A stretch of 64,000 nucleotides of DNA from Halosolutus gelatinilyticus (GTDB taxonomy: Archaea; Halobacteriota; Halobacteria; Halobacteriales; Natrialbaceae): assembly GCF_023028105.1 (NCBI RefSeq), contig NZ_CP095491.1, forward strand, positions 1,364,001 through 1,428,000, given 5' to 3'. The position numbers and the translations under genes were made by a program. The notes beneath the pieces are model-generated. The model was given only the letters and a program-made list of their open reading frames with translations, did no database searches and was not told where the DNA came from. Below are positions 8,130 to 16,999 of the stretch, in pieces (the stretch's first letter is position 1; every line of letters begins with the position of its first letter).

Positions 8130-10013
8130 CTACTCGCTCGCCGTCGCCGTCTCCGAGACGGTCTCCGGCTCCACCGGCGCGTGCCGGACGATCGAGTCGA
8201 ACGCTTCGAGGACGAACCGATCGCCGCTCGTGATCCCCCGCGCCTCGCGGTCCGCGAGTTCGGTCTGAATGAACCGGCGAGCGATGAGCGCCAGCCGACC
8301 GTTGCCGGCCTCGAGTTCCGCCTGGGCTTCGTCGAGTAGCAGCGCCGCGGTGAAGACGTCGAAGACGTAGCGGGCGAGCCGTTTCGCGGAGAGCTGCGCG
8401 TACTCGGGGTCGTCGCCGGCGAGCGTCGCGAGCGCTCTCGCGAGGTTCTGGTACTCGGATTCGACCGTTGCCGCGGCGTCCGCGAGCGCCGGATGAGAGA
8501 TCCGCTCGAGTCGGTCCTCGATCGCCTCGCGCAGCGGTTCGTGGGCGTCCTCGCGCTCCAGCGCCCGGAGCACGTCGAGCGAGAGGATGTTCTCGGTCCC
8601 CTCCCAGATCGGCAGCACCTGCGCGTCCCGGAGCAGGCGGTTGGTGACGAAATCGTCGACGTAGCCGTTGCCGCCCTGAATCTCCATCCCGTACGAGGCG
8701 GCGTCGACCGCCATCCGAGCCGTGCGGAGTTTGGCGATCGGGATCAGGAGCCGCATCAGTCGGTACTCGTCGTCGGCCTCACCCCCGGCGCTCGCGGTTT
8801 CACCGCTCGCAGCCCCCGCGGAACGGAGTTCCGCGCTCCGCTCGGCGCGTTCGCGCTCGGAGAAGAGCCGCGCGGCCTCGAAGACGTACGCCGTCGCGGC
8901 CTCGTGGGCGACGGTCATGTCGACCAGATCCTCCCGCATCAGCGGATACTGATCGATCGTCTCGCCGAAGGCTTCGCGGTTCGCGGCGCGAATCTTGCTC
9001 TCCAGCAGGACTCGACCGATGATTCCGCACGACGCGGCGGCGTTCGAGAGCCGCTCCAGGTTGAGCATCTCGACCATCTGTCGGAAGCCGTTCTCCGCCT
9101 CGCCGACGAGGTACGCCTTCGCACCGCGGAACTCGACTTCGCCCGTCGGAACCGAGACGGTCCCGAGTTTGTCCTTGAGGCGGCGGTACAGCTGGTCGTT
9201 CACCTCGTCGGGCGAGAGCGGTCCGTTCTCCAGTCGATCGCCCTTCGTGACGGGACTCGCCGCTGAACCCGTTGGATCGCTGTGCGGGACGAGGAACATC
9301 GAGAGGCCGTCCGTTCCCGCCGGAGCGCCGTCGGTCCGGGCGAGCGCCAGCGTTCCCTCGGCGTCGACGTTCGAGCAGAACCACTTCTCGCCGGAGAGGC
9401 GCCAGCACCCCTCTTCGTCGTCGTACGCCGCGCGCGTCTCGTTCGCGCCGACGTCGCTGCCGCCCTGCTTCTCGGTGAGGAACATCGCGCCCTCGATCAG
9501 GTCGTCGTACTCGCGACTCGTTAGGGCCTCGTAGTACTCCGCCAGGGGGCCGTCGTCGAACTTCTCCAGGACGAGCGCCGCGCCCGCGGTCATCGCAACC
9601 GGGCAGTCGAAGCCGGGGTCCGCGTAACACAGCAGGTACTGCATCGCGAGATTGTGCGAGAGCGGCATCGGCTCGTCGCGACTCGGCGGCGCCTCGAAGG
9701 CGTCCGCGACGATGCCACTCTCGTACGTGAGACGCTCGTTCTCGATCTGTTCGGCGGGGTACCGGACGAAATTCTGAACTTCACCGTACTTGTCGTACGT
9801 CTCGAGTTCTGGCCCGTGGTCGTCGACGTAGTCCGCGTTGTCCGCGATCGTGCGACCGACGATCGCGCCGAACTCGGACAGGCGGGGCTCGGCCCAGTCG
9901 AACTCGTCGTCGGCGTAGATCCGGCGCAGTTCTCGCTGCAGCGCCCGATCGAGCTCCCAGTAGTTCACGTCCCGTCCCTCCTCGAATCGGCCGTAATCGA
10001 TCCCGTCGCTCAT
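8130..10013 (-). CDS. AidB-like acyl-CoA dehydrogenase family flavoprotein
   Basis: FAD-dependent acyl-CoA dehydrogenase fold enzyme of 627 residues, longer than the 380-400 of classical members and closest in motifs to the E. coli AidB subfamily. The visible motifs are MFLTEKQGGSDVGANETRA (FAD/substrate region), EKWFCSNVDAEGTLALART, RLKDKLGT, MEIQGGNGYVDD, and IWEGTENILSLDVLRAL near the FAD-binding arginine/ENIL region. A low-complexity Ala/Gly/Ser insertion sits at about 405-420. The ATG at 10013 (MSDGIDYGRFEEG) is preferred over an in-frame start 45 nt upstream whose extra residues look non-coding. True acyl-CoA substrates are unproven for AidB-like proteins. The last 12 codons before the tail contain copy B of the 38-bp inverted repeat. 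Confidence 0.9.
   Translation of the reverse strand: MSDGIDYGRFEEGRDVNYWELDRALQRELRRIYADDEFDWAEPRLSEFGAIVGRTIADNADYVDDHGPELETYDKYGEVQNFVRYPAEQIENERLTYESGIVADAFEAPPSRDEPMPLSHNLAMQYLLCYADPGFDCPVAMTAGAALVLEKFDDGPLAEYYEALTSREYDDLIEGAMFLTEKQGGSDVGANETRAAYDDEEGCWRLSGEKWFCSNVDAEGTLALARTDGAPAGTDGLSMFLVPHSDPTGSAASPVTKGDRLENGPLSPDEVNDQLYRRLKDKLGTVSVPTGEVEFRGAKAYLVGEAENGFRQMVEMLNLERLSNAAASCGIIGRVLLESKIRAANREAFGETIDQYPLMREDLVDMTVAHEAATAYVFEAARLFSERERAERSAELRSAGAASGETASAGGEADDEYRLMRLLIPIAKLRTARMAVDAASYGMEIQGGNGYVDDFVTNRLLRDAQVLPIWEGTENILSLDVLRALEREDAHEPLREAIEDRLERISHPALADAAATVESEYQNLARALATLAGDDPEYAQLSAKRLARYVFDVFTAALLLDEAQAELEAGNGRLALIARRFIQTELADREARGITSGDRFVLEAFDSIVRHAPVEPETVSETATASE
8162..8199 (-). repeat. 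38-bp inverted repeat, copy B (inside the acyl-CoA dehydrogenase gene)
   Basis: Partner of 6152-6189 in opposite orientation, with 37 of 38 bases matching. Here it is functional coding sequence for DSIVRHAPVEPE, eleven residues before the stop. This is presumably the parental copy, since it lies in an intact gene. The enclosed segment is about 1.97 kb and contains only the P450. Confidence 0.9.
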
Positions 10014-10161
10014 ATGTGCCGATTGTTGACGAACGACAATAAAACGGCAGCGAGTCAACGCGTCGGGAGTTTGCGAGCGTTTTCGCCGCGGAAGGACGGC
10101 GACACGAACGCCAGAGACGAGCGCCGCGGCCGATCGGTCGGCCGAATGCGGCAGTTCGACG

Positions 10162-10785
10162 CTACGTCGCCTTCTCCAGCCGGGTCCGCGGGAAGGTGTA
10201 GACCTTCAGCGACTCGGGGACGACGCCGTTGGGCGCGACGGTCGCGTGCGGGTACACCGCGCCAACGACGGGGACGTCGGGATCGTAGGTCTCGTTCGTG
10301 CCGTACTCGGCGACGGTGGTTCCCTCCGGCCGAATTTGGACGGCGTCGGCCCGCAGATCGGAGACGTCGACGACGGTGAGCCGATCGCCGGTCTCTCGAT
10401 CGACGACGAGGTCGCCCGGCCGGATCGCGTGCTCCTCGCAATAGATCGGCCCGGACGCGTCCTCGTCGACGAAGACGGCGCTCCCGCAGTCGTGGCAGGG
10501 GACGGCGATCTCGCCTGGCGGCGGCGTCCGTCCCTCGTTGATCTCGATTGCGACGCGGCGGACGTGCTTGCAGCGGGCGCTCCGGAAGACGTGATCCGGA
10601 CACGTACACCGCCCCGCTTCGAGGTCGACGAGGTAGGTGTGGTCGCTGGCGGACTCGATCTCGTAGAGGCCGTCGCCGAGCGGGAGCACGGACATCGGTT
10701 CGGCGCGCGCCCGACGCGATCGCTCTTCGAGGTGGTCGACTGGCGAAACTGGCAGTGGTGCTTTCGGTGACGCTGTTGTTTTCAT
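10162..10785 (-). CDS. SWIM zinc-finger protein
   Basis: 207-residue cytosolic protein. Residues 46-80 form a SWIM domain with ligands Cys60, Cys62, Cys72 and His74 (CTCPDHVFRSARCKH), a zinc module for DNA or protein binding. A second possible zinc site is made by Cys97, Cys100, Cys116 and His119. The C-terminal half is a small beta-rich region rich in Val, Asp and Thr. Family members with this layout are common in haloarchaea; their role is not known and I infer nucleic-acid binding only from the domain. It is transcribed alone, away from the downstream small membrane protein gene. Confidence 0.85.
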   Translation of the reverse strand: MKTTASPKAPLPVSPVDHLEERSRRARAEPMSVLPLGDGLYEIESASDHTYLVDLEAGRCTCPDHVFRSARCKHVRRVAIEINEGRTPPPGEIAVPCHDCGSAVFVDEDASGPIYCEEHAIRPGDLVVDRETGDRLTVVDVSDLRADAVQIRPEGTTVAEYGTNETYDPDVPVVGAVYPHATVAPNGVVPESLKVYTFPRTRLEKAT

Positions 10786-11047
10786 GGGTGCGTCGATGTG
10801 CAGCCGGCGGAACGCCGGCGAGGATTCGATCGGCTGGCTATTCGATGTCGATAGGGGCTTCGAGGAGATAACGGTCGCGCCTGCATACTCCGGGTGCGAG
10901 TTTATATCCAGAGACGCGCCAGGACGGTCGTCCGCCGCCCGATTCTCCGGGCAGCTCCGGTCGCTGGCGGACGATCGAATTCGATCCGGGACGCTCCGCC
11001 GCGGCCTTCGAAGCGCTTTTCACCGGGCCGGAGAAATCGATTCGACA

Positions 11048-11311
11048 ATGGTCGATCGCCAGCAGATAATCGAAATCGTCGTGGCCGTCACCGCGGTCGT
11101 CCTGATGCTCGGAACCATGATCAGCATCGGGTCGATGTACGGCGGCGACAACGGGGCCCTCTCTTCCGACGGCGGCAAGATGCTCGTCGGCGCGATCATC
11201 GGCTTTATCTTCGTGATGACGGCCGTCGGGATCGGACTCGCGTTCGTGCTGAACGATCCCGAAAAGGACGTCGAGACGGACGAGGACGCCGACGCGCGAA
11301 ACGCCGTCTGA
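11048..11311 (+). CDS. Small two-TM haloarchaeal membrane protein
   Basis: 87 residues: a short basic N-terminus (MVDRQQIIE), TM1 at about 8-30, a glycine-rich loop, TM2 at about 47-68, and a short acidic tail. It resembles small haloarchaeal membrane proteins of unknown function. The start at 11048 places the first hydrophobic helix at the N-terminus; the longer in-frame extension upstream is arginine-rich and looks non-coding. The stop is 36 bp from the priL stop (convergent). Confidence 0.75.
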   Translation: MVDRQQIIEIVVAVTAVVLMLGTMISIGSMYGGDNGALSSDGGKMLVGAIIGFIFVMTAVGIGLAFVLNDPEKDVETDEDADARNAV

Positions 11312-11347
11312 CCCTCGCCGATCGCGACGGCCGGCCGGATCGAACGC

Positions 11348-12427
11348 TCAATCGCCGCTTGCCGCCTCCTCCTCGCCGTTTCGTTCGCGCCAGTCGTCGA
11401 GATCGTCGTCGGCGTCGTCGATCCGTTGTTCGTAGTAGGCCATCGGGTGGGGTATCCGCTCGCAGAGGTCGTCCTTGTTCACGCAGTCGCCGTAGGACTG
11501 CATCGTCGCACAGGAGGGCGGCGAGTACTCCGTCGGCGAGGTGTCCCCCCGGATGTGGTCGGTCTGGTAGCGGGTCATCTCCTCGCCGAACGAGGAGTTC
11601 ACGCGATAGAGGTCGACGATCTCGTCCGTGCTCATCCCGATGCTCGTCAGGAAAGCGGTGACCGCGAACCGGGAGTGGTGGGGCAGGTGTTCGCCCTTCT
11701 GGATCGCGTCGAGCAGGGCCTTCATGCACGGCGGGAACATCTCGGGGACGACCGTGTCGATCTCGCGGGTGAGATCGAGTTCGGCGAGGATCGCGCGGAT
11801 CTCCTCCGCCTCCGCCTCAAGCGCCGTCGCGATCATCTCGGGGACGTCGAACGGGAGGCCGTCCTCGACCCGGGTCCGGATCGCTTCCCGGAGGAGCGCG
11901 AGCAGTTCCGACTCGTCGATCGGGACGCCCCCGCCGGTCAGCGCGCGGTTGACGAGTCGCCACTCGTCGTCCCACAGGTCGGCCGCGAGCGGGAGGTAGG
12001 TCCCCACGTCGATCCGGTAGCCGTCTCCCGTCTCCCGGACGTCGTCCTCGAGGTCGAACTCGGCCAGCAGGTCGCTGAGTTCGAGCCCGGTCGACTCGAC
12101 GCTCTTCAGTTCCGTCGTGTCGGCGAGGTCGTCGGTGAAGCGCTCGAAAGCCGTCGCCGCTTCGGCGCGGGCGTACTTGCGGACGAGGACGCGCTCGCCG
12201 ACCAGCGAAACCAGGACGCGGGCGACGGGGTAGGAGAGCAGTTCGACGCGCGCGTCGCGTCGGGGCGTCCCCGTGTCCCCCTCCTCGAGCGTCGCGACGA
12301 CCCGATCGCAGGCGCGCTCGACGACCGCCCGATCCTGCTCGACGACGGTGGCGAGATCGACGGTCTCCGTCGCCACGGCGTCGCGAGCGGCTTCGAGGAA
12401 CGGGTACCGGGCGTGCAGTCGCTGCAT
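11348..12427 (-). CDS. priL: DNA primase large (regulatory) subunit PriL
   Basis: 359-residue large subunit of the archaeal/eukaryotic-type primase, which partners the catalytic PriS in making RNA-DNA primers for replication. The helical N-terminal domain includes YPVARVLVSLVGERVLVRKYA (split across about 66-86). The C-terminal Fe-S domain has four cysteines at 234 (MFPPCMKAL), 306 (PPSCATM), 315 and 322 (GDCVNKDDLC), the expected 4Fe-4S ligands. The motif HHSRFAVTAFLTSIGM is characteristic of the family. priS is not in this window. The small palindrome GTAAT-n5-ATTAC at 12431-12445 sits directly upstream of the start codon. Confidence 0.95.
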   Translation of the reverse strand: MQRLHARYPFLEAARDAVATETVDLATVVEQDRAVVERACDRVVATLEEGDTGTPRRDARVELLSYPVARVLVSLVGERVLVRKYARAEAATAFERFTDDLADTTELKSVESTGLELSDLLAEFDLEDDVRETGDGYRIDVGTYLPLAADLWDDEWRLVNRALTGGGVPIDESELLALLREAIRTRVEDGLPFDVPEMIATALEAEAEEIRAILAELDLTREIDTVVPEMFPPCMKALLDAIQKGEHLPHHSRFAVTAFLTSIGMSTDEIVDLYRVNSSFGEEMTRYQTDHIRGDTSPTEYSPPSCATMQSYGDCVNKDDLCERIPHPMAYYEQRIDDADDDLDDWRERNGEEEAASGD

Positions 12428-12660
12428 CGGTAATGCAATATTACTGCGGCAGGGTAAACGTGCTGGTTGGCGGATCGTCAGGATTTCGTGACCGTTTCGG
12501 CGCGCCGATTCGCGGGTCGCGGGCCGATCGATCGCGTTCGTCGGTAACGTCAGGTTATCACCCCGTCGCGGCGGGGCGTTCGCGAGAAGGCGATCGAGTA
12601 ATCCGCACTTGGCGCAGTCGGAGGGTCGATTTCAAGGGCGCCCGACGCGTCACGGCGAGT

Positions 12661-13521
12661 ATGCCACGGGTGAGTCGAGACGGCGTGTCGATCTACTACG
12701 AGCGCGACGAGGGCGACGGAACGCCGGTCGTGCTCGTCCAGGGACTCGGGTACGGGCGGTGGATGTGGCGCTGGCAGCGGGAGGCCCTCGCCGGGGAGTA
12801 CGGCGTGATCGCGCCCGACAACCGGGGGACCGGCCGATCGGACGCCGGTCTGCCGCCGCTGGTTCCGCGGCTTCCGCGGAAGCTCCGGGCGCCGCTGAGT
12901 GGTAAACTCGCAGGGTATTCGATCGAGGGGTTGGCGGCGGATCTCGAGGCCGTCCTCGACGACGCGGGCGTCTTCGACGCCCACCTCGTCGGTGCGAGTC
13001 TGGGCGGGATGATCGCCCAGCGCTACGCGCTGGAGTACTCCCGGGCGAAGACGCTGACACTTTTGTGTACGAGTCACGGCGGCCCGGACGCGCTCCCGGT
13101 ACCGGAAGAGACGCGGGAGCACATCTTCGACGTCCCGAAGGGGGCGAGCGAGCGCGAGACGCTGCGACACCGGATGCGCCCCGCGTTCTCCGAACGCTTT
13201 ACGAACCGAAATCCGCACCTGATGGACCGGATCATCGAGTGGCGACTCGAACGGGACGCGAGCGATCCCGCCCGCGAAGCCCAGGCCGCGGCCGTTCTAA
13301 ACTTCGACGTCGGCAATCGCCTCGATCGGATTCGCGTCCCCACGCTGGTCTGCCACGGGACGAACGATCGAGTGGTGCCGGTCGAGAACGGCGAACTGCT
13401 CGCGGAGAAGATTCCGGACGCCCGACTCGAACTCGTCGAGGGCGGCTCGCACTGCTTCTTCATCGAGCACGCCGATCGCGTCACCGACGAACTGCGATCG
13501 TTTCTCGACGAGCACGAGTGA
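12661..13521 (+). CDS. Alpha/beta-hydrolase fold enzyme
   Basis: 286-residue cytosolic hydrolase. It has the oxyanion/HG region VVLVQGLGYGRW, the DNRGTGRSD motif after strand beta-4, the nucleophile elbow GASLGG with Ser113, an acid residue in HGTNDRV (about 238-244), and the catalytic histidine in EGGSHCFF (about 262-269). The layout matches 3-oxoadipate enol-lactonase or esterase-like hydrolases, but the substrate cannot be told from sequence. The start ATG at 12661 gives the usual N-terminus (MPRVSRDGVSIYYE); upstream in-frame sequence looks non-coding. It is a single gene between priL (divergent) and a HalOD1 gene (convergent). Confidence 0.88.
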   Translation: MPRVSRDGVSIYYERDEGDGTPVVLVQGLGYGRWMWRWQREALAGEYGVIAPDNRGTGRSDAGLPPLVPRLPRKLRAPLSGKLAGYSIEGLAADLEAVLDDAGVFDAHLVGASLGGMIAQRYALEYSRAKTLTLLCTSHGGPDALPVPEETREHIFDVPKGASERETLRHRMRPAFSERFTNRNPHLMDRIIEWRLERDASDPAREAQAAAVLNFDVGNRLDRIRVPTLVCHGTNDRVVPVENGELLAEKIPDARLELVEGGSHCFFIEHADRVTDELRSFLDEHE

Positions 13522-13596
13522 CGGCCGTCGGCGCGGGCTGTGATTCCGCACGACCCGCCGGTAGCTCCCGTACCGACGGCGCCCGCACCCGGCGGC

Positions 13597-13932
13597 TCAC
13601 TCCTTCCCGCGCGTCGAGGCGGCGTCGTCCGTCGGTCCGAGGATTCGGATCTGACCGTCGCTGCGGACGCAGACGTCGAACCCTTCGTACTCGAACCACA
13701 ACCGGTGGACCGTCGCGGTTCCCGTCCGCTGGGCGTGGGCGCAGAGGGCGTCGAGCGCCTCGGGTTCGAGGACGTCGTACAGGGACGCCACGTCGGTCGG
13801 ATCGGCGCCGGTCAGCGCGGCGATCGCCGACACGACGGCCCGGCTGGCCCGATCGCCGGCCTCGGGATCGAACGTCGTGACGTAGCTCGCGTCGCGAGAA
13901 GCGCTGTCGTCCGCGTCGTCGGAGGAGGACAT
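13597..13932 (-). CDS. HalOD1 output-domain protein
   Basis: 111 residues carrying the haloarchaeal HalOD1 domain: a helical part (DRASRAVVSAIAALTGADP, then LYDVLEPEALDAL) followed by a beta-hairpin that contains WFEYEGFDVCVRSDGQIRI. HalOD1 proteins are small stand-alone outputs found widely in haloarchaea, presumed to act in signalling or transcriptional regulation; direct evidence is lacking. The tail is short and charged. It lies 76 bp upstream of the pcn 3' end on the same strand, so co-transcription with pcn is possible but its own promoter is also likely. Confidence 0.85.
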   Translation of the reverse strand: MSSSDDADDSASRDASYVTTFDPEAGDRASRAVVSAIAALTGADPTDVASLYDVLEPEALDALCAHAQRTGTATVHRLWFEYEGFDVCVRSDGQIRILGPTDDAASTRGKE

Positions 13933-14008
13933 ACCCGCAGTATCGCATCGAGATGGGTAGAATCGGACCTTCCTATGTGGCGTCTTTTTATTCGATCGGA
14001 AGCGGCGA

Positions 14009-14752
14009 TCAGTCGCTCTGAATCCGCGGCGCCAGCATGTACGTGACCTGGCCCTGGCCGTCCGCGAAGCCGAAGTAGATCTTGACGGGGAACTCCTCGC
14101 CGAGGTGGAGCGTGACCTCCGTGTCGCCGGGGATCGCCTTGTTCATGTCCTTGAGGTAGTCCAGCGAGAACAGCGAGTGAGCGGGACCGACCTGCAGGTC
14201 GATCAGGTCCGCCTGCGTGAGTTCGAGGTGGACATCGTCGGTGTCCCCCTCCGCGTCGACGTAGAAGTACTCCTCCGGTTCGTCGACGCCCAGCGCGATG
14301 TGGTCGGAGACCATGTCCGCCGCCTTCACCGATCGGTTGACGTCTTTCCCCTCGAGGACGACCTCCGCGGGCAGGTCGAGGTCGGGGATGTCCGGTTCCT
14401 GGCGGATCGAGTCGGGGTCGATCAGCGCGAGCGTATACTCGAGTCCGTCGATTTGGATGTGGAGCTTTCGCGTCTCCTCGTCGAGTTCGAGCTGGACGAG
14501 CTGGCCGGATTCGGCCATCCCCGCGATGTCTTCGAGTCGGGAGAGGTCCACGCCGATCAACCCGCCGTCGGCTTCGTAGGATTCGAAGGCCGCCGCATCG
14601 AGCGAGAGATCGACCATCCCGACGTTCGCGGGGTCGACGGCCCGGATCGACAGGCCGTCCTCCTCTAAGTGTATCTTGCACTCGTCGACCAGCACACTCA
14701 CCGAATCGAGCGCGCTGGTGAGCGTTTCCGCGCTCACGATGGCCTTGAACAT
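14009..14752 (-). CDS. pcn: DNA polymerase sliding clamp PCNA
   Basis: 247-residue clamp that forms a ring around DNA and tethers polymerases, ligase and FEN-1. Recognised by [18 protein letters not shown] at the start, [20 protein letters not shown], the interdomain region, [12 protein letters not shown] and the C-terminal [10 protein letters not shown], where the inner loop ends. The many surface Asp/Glu are as in haloarchaeal PCNAs. The ATG at 14752 is chosen because the protein begins at the conserved MFK and a TATA-like element lies 24-35 nt upstream, which suggests a leaderless mRNA; an in-frame ATG nine codons further up would overlap that promoter. Confidence 0.97.
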   Translation of the reverse strand: MFKAIVSAETLTSALDSVSVLVDECKIHLEEDGLSIRAVDPANVGMVDLSLDAAAFESYEADGGLIGVDLSRLEDIAGMAESGQLVQLELDEETRKLHIQIDGLEYTLALIDPDSIRQEPDIPDLDLPAEVVLEGKDVNRSVKAADMVSDHIALGVDEPEEYFYVDAEGDTDDVHLELTQADLIDLQVGPAHSLFSLDYLKDMNKAIPGDTEVTLHLGEEFPVKIYFGFADGQGQVTYMLAPRIQSD

Positions 14753-14775
14753 ATGCGTCGGCCTACGGACGGTTG

Positions 14776-14787
14776 CCATAAAAAGCC
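14776..14787 (-). promoter_or_regulatory. TATA box of pcn
   Basis: On the minus strand this reads GGCTTTTTATGG, a TATA-like element 24-35 nt before the pcn ATG at 14752. The spacing implies transcription starting at or within a few bases of the start codon and supports the shorter start. Confidence 0.6.
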
Positions 14788-14908
14788 ACCCTTTACGCGC
14801 GGGCGGGGGAATCCGATAACCCGTCGACGATCGCCCGGCGTCGATCGGTTTCGTCGCGACTCCGACGATCGCTGCGACGGACGGTCGGGACGCGTGATAA
14901 ACGACCGC

Positions 14909-15157
14909 TCAGTACTCTTCGCGCAGTCGGATCTCCTCGTCGGTGATCTCGCCGATCGCGTCGTTCCGAAGGGGGTACTCGCTCTGGGCGTCCGACCCCC
15001 ACCCGAGCCTGCTCTTCAGTTCGCCGCCGACCTCCTGGTTCGGCTCGACGTACGCCGTCCCCTCCTCGTCGTCCACGTCGAGGACGACGCCGATCTCGGT
15101 GCCGTTGCTGTCGATCACGCGCTTGCCGCCGTCTTCCGTCGAGACCTCGTCGGTCAT
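14909..15157 (-). CDS. PRC-barrel domain protein
   Basis: 82-residue acidic protein with a PRC-barrel beta fold: KRVIDSNGTEIGVVLDV opens the barrel and EEGTAYVEPNQEVG follows. PRC-barrel proteins bind RNA (RimM-like) or other proteins; stand-alone haloarchaeal versions of about 80 residues are common and uncharacterised. The C-terminal part ends ITDEEIRLREEY. It is a single gene, divergent from hisG, between pcn and hisG. Confidence 0.85.
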   Translation of the reverse strand: MTDEVSTEDGGKRVIDSNGTEIGVVLDVDDEEGTAYVEPNQEVGGELKSRLGWGSDAQSEYPLRNDAIGEITDEEIRLREEY

Positions 15158-15303
15158 AGTAGGGTTCTACGGGTCGCCGGGATAACCGCTATCCCGGAAT
15201 TCGCAACCACGAGCGGCGTCCACCCTCGACCGGCGCGCGAAACCGGGCGAAACGCGTGCTCGAATGAAAAGACAGTTCTCCGCCGACCCCGAAGGGCCGA
15301 CAA

Positions 15304-16155
15304 ATGCGAATCGCCGTTCCCAACAAGGGCCGCCTGCACGAGCCGACGATCGATCTGTTAGAGCGGGCGGGGCTCCACCTCGAGAACGGTGCCGATCGGA
15401 AACTCTACGCCGACACCGTCGACCCCGACGTCACGGTGCTGTTCGCCCGCGCGGCGGACATCCCCGAGTACGTCGCCGACGGCGCCGCCGACATGGGGAT
15501 CACGGGCTACGATCAGGTCCGGGAAGCCCGCGTCGACGACGTCGAGGAACTGCTCGACCTCGAGTTCGGCCGCTGCCGGCTCGTCCTCGCGGCGCCCGAG
15601 GACGGCGACATCGACGGCGTCGAGGAGCTGGCGAGCAAGACCGTCGCCACCGAGTTCCCGAACATCACCCGCGATTTCTTCGCCGAAACAGGCGTCGAAC
15701 CGGACGTCGTCGAGGTTTCGGGCGCGACGGAACTCACCCCGCACGTCGAGATGGCCGACGCGATCGTCGACATCACCAGCACGGGGACGACGCTGAAGAT
15801 GAACCGGCTGGCCGTCGTCGAGGAGGTGCTCGCGAGTTCCGTTCGACTGTTCGCCCGCGAGGACGTCCTCGATCAACCGAAGGTCGGGGAGGTGCGGACC
15901 GCGCTCTCCTCGGTCAAACACGCCGACGGGAAGCGGTACCTGATGATGAACGTCCCCGAGTCGCAACTCGACGACGTGCGCGAGGTCCTCCCCGGCCTCG
16001 GCGGCCCGACGATCATGGACATCGCGAACGGCGGGGAGAAAATGGCGGTCCACGCCGTCGTCAACGAACGCGACGTCTTCGAGACGATCACCGAGGTCAA
16101 GAAGGCGGGCGCGAGCGGGATCCTCGTCACCGAGATCGAACGCCTCGTGGAGTGA
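15304..16155 (+). CDS. hisG: ATP phosphoribosyltransferase (long form)
   Basis: First enzyme of histidine biosynthesis; condenses ATP with PRPP. At 283 residues it is the long HisG form with a C-terminal ACT-like regulatory domain (about 210-283), so it should not need HisZ and is expected to be feedback-inhibited by histidine. Motifs: [15 protein letters not shown] at the start, [11 protein letters not shown], the PRPP-binding loop [17 protein letters not shown] (about 152-168), and [10 protein letters not shown] with [10 protein letters not shown] in the regulatory domain. The rest of the his genes are not clustered here apart from hisI at 51.7 kb; scattered his genes are normal in haloarchaea. 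A T/A-rich patch at about 15268-15277 may be its promoter. Confidence 0.97.
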   Translation: MRIAVPNKGRLHEPTIDLLERAGLHLENGADRKLYADTVDPDVTVLFARAADIPEYVADGAADMGITGYDQVREARVDDVEELLDLEFGRCRLVLAAPEDGDIDGVEELASKTVATEFPNITRDFFAETGVEPDVVEVSGATELTPHVEMADAIVDITSTGTTLKMNRLAVVEEVLASSVRLFAREDVLDQPKVGEVRTALSSVKHADGKRYLMMNVPESQLDDVREVLPGLGGPTIMDIANGGEKMAVHAVVNERDVFETITEVKKAGASGILVTEIERLVE

Positions 16156-16221
16156 TCGACGGCGTCGCGGCGTGAGCGCGGGTCGAACGAAGCGGAACGC
16201 GAACGGAGCGACGGCGCGCCG

Positions 16222-16641
16222 TTACTCCCGTCGCGTGGCGATCGGCGTCTCGATCGGACCGCCGTCGAGGACGGCGCCGATGGCCGGGAGGTTCGCGCCG
16301 GGGGAGACGAGACCGCAGTCCCGATCGTACGACGCGATACCGTGGGTTTCCAGCAGCGGGAGGTGCGTTCGAATGAGCGAGACGTGGATCCGCTGGCGCA
16401 ACTCGTGGAGCGTGGTCACGGCCGTCGCGTCGTGTTCGGCGTCCGCCAGTCGCCCAACCAGCGTTCGAACCGCGATCGGTTCCTCCGCGACGAGCAGACA
16501 CCGAAGGACCTCGCGACGGCGGTCGCTGTCGAGCAGCCGGCGGATGTCCTCGCGCGAGAGCGGACGAAGCAGCACGGAGCTGTGCCGAGCGTCGGTCGAC
16601 GGATCGGAATCGGGCCGCTTCCGCGTTGCGTGGATCGTCAT
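16222..16641 (-). CDS. DUF7344-type winged-helix regulator
   Basis: 139 residues with a winged-helix core: DSDRRREVLRCLLVAEEPIA, then VGRLADAEHDATAV, then ELRQRIHVSLIRTHLPLLE and ASYDRDCGLVSPG. This is the haloarchaeal DUF7344 pattern (helix-turn-helix proteins, presumed transcription regulators). The start at 16641 gives MTIHATRKRP; the longer in-frame extension upstream lacks coding character. The stop is 66 bp from the hisG stop (convergent). Target genes are unknown. Confidence 0.8.
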   Translation of the reverse strand: MTIHATRKRPDSDPSTDARHSSVLLRPLSREDIRRLLDSDRRREVLRCLLVAEEPIAVRTLVGRLADAEHDATAVTTLHELRQRIHVSLIRTHLPLLETHGIASYDRDCGLVSPGANLPAIGAVLDGGPIETPIATRRE

Positions 16642-16999
16642 CGTCGGCGGAGACTCACAACGATCGGTGGATAAACGCGGTCGGTCGTTCTGGTCGATCG
16701 GCAACAGTTTAGACGAGTATCGACGGTTTACATCCGCTTGAACGGTCGTGAACGGACGTGAAACGATCGATAGTTCGGCGGAAACCGTCGAAAACTCGGC
16801 GAACCAACCGTCTCGGAGCGGGGAGAGAGCGTTCGAGAACCGAACGTGGATGCCCCACGACGAAATGGCGGGGGTCCGGACGGCTCGAACGGGATCCGCC
16901 GTCAGCAAGCCGATGGAACGACGCTCGGTGACCGAAAAACGAGTCGCCACGAACGGTCACGCCGGTGGCGCCGCGGCAGCGTTCGGAACGCGATCGGCG
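16642..16999. other. Intergenic region between the DUF7344 gene and tbp
   Basis: 358 bp with no credible gene. It contains the promoter of the leftward DUF7344 gene and the 3' flank of tbp. Repeated GAACGG/GAACGGA words occur at about 16738-16760 (aacggtcgtgaacgga), possibly half-sites for a regulator, but the pattern is weak. Confidence 0.5.

Noticed and set aside
12433-12660. Longer N-terminus for the alpha/beta-hydrolase
   Set aside because: The 76 extra residues are Arg/Ser-rich and lie before the family's start; the ATG at 12661 fits.
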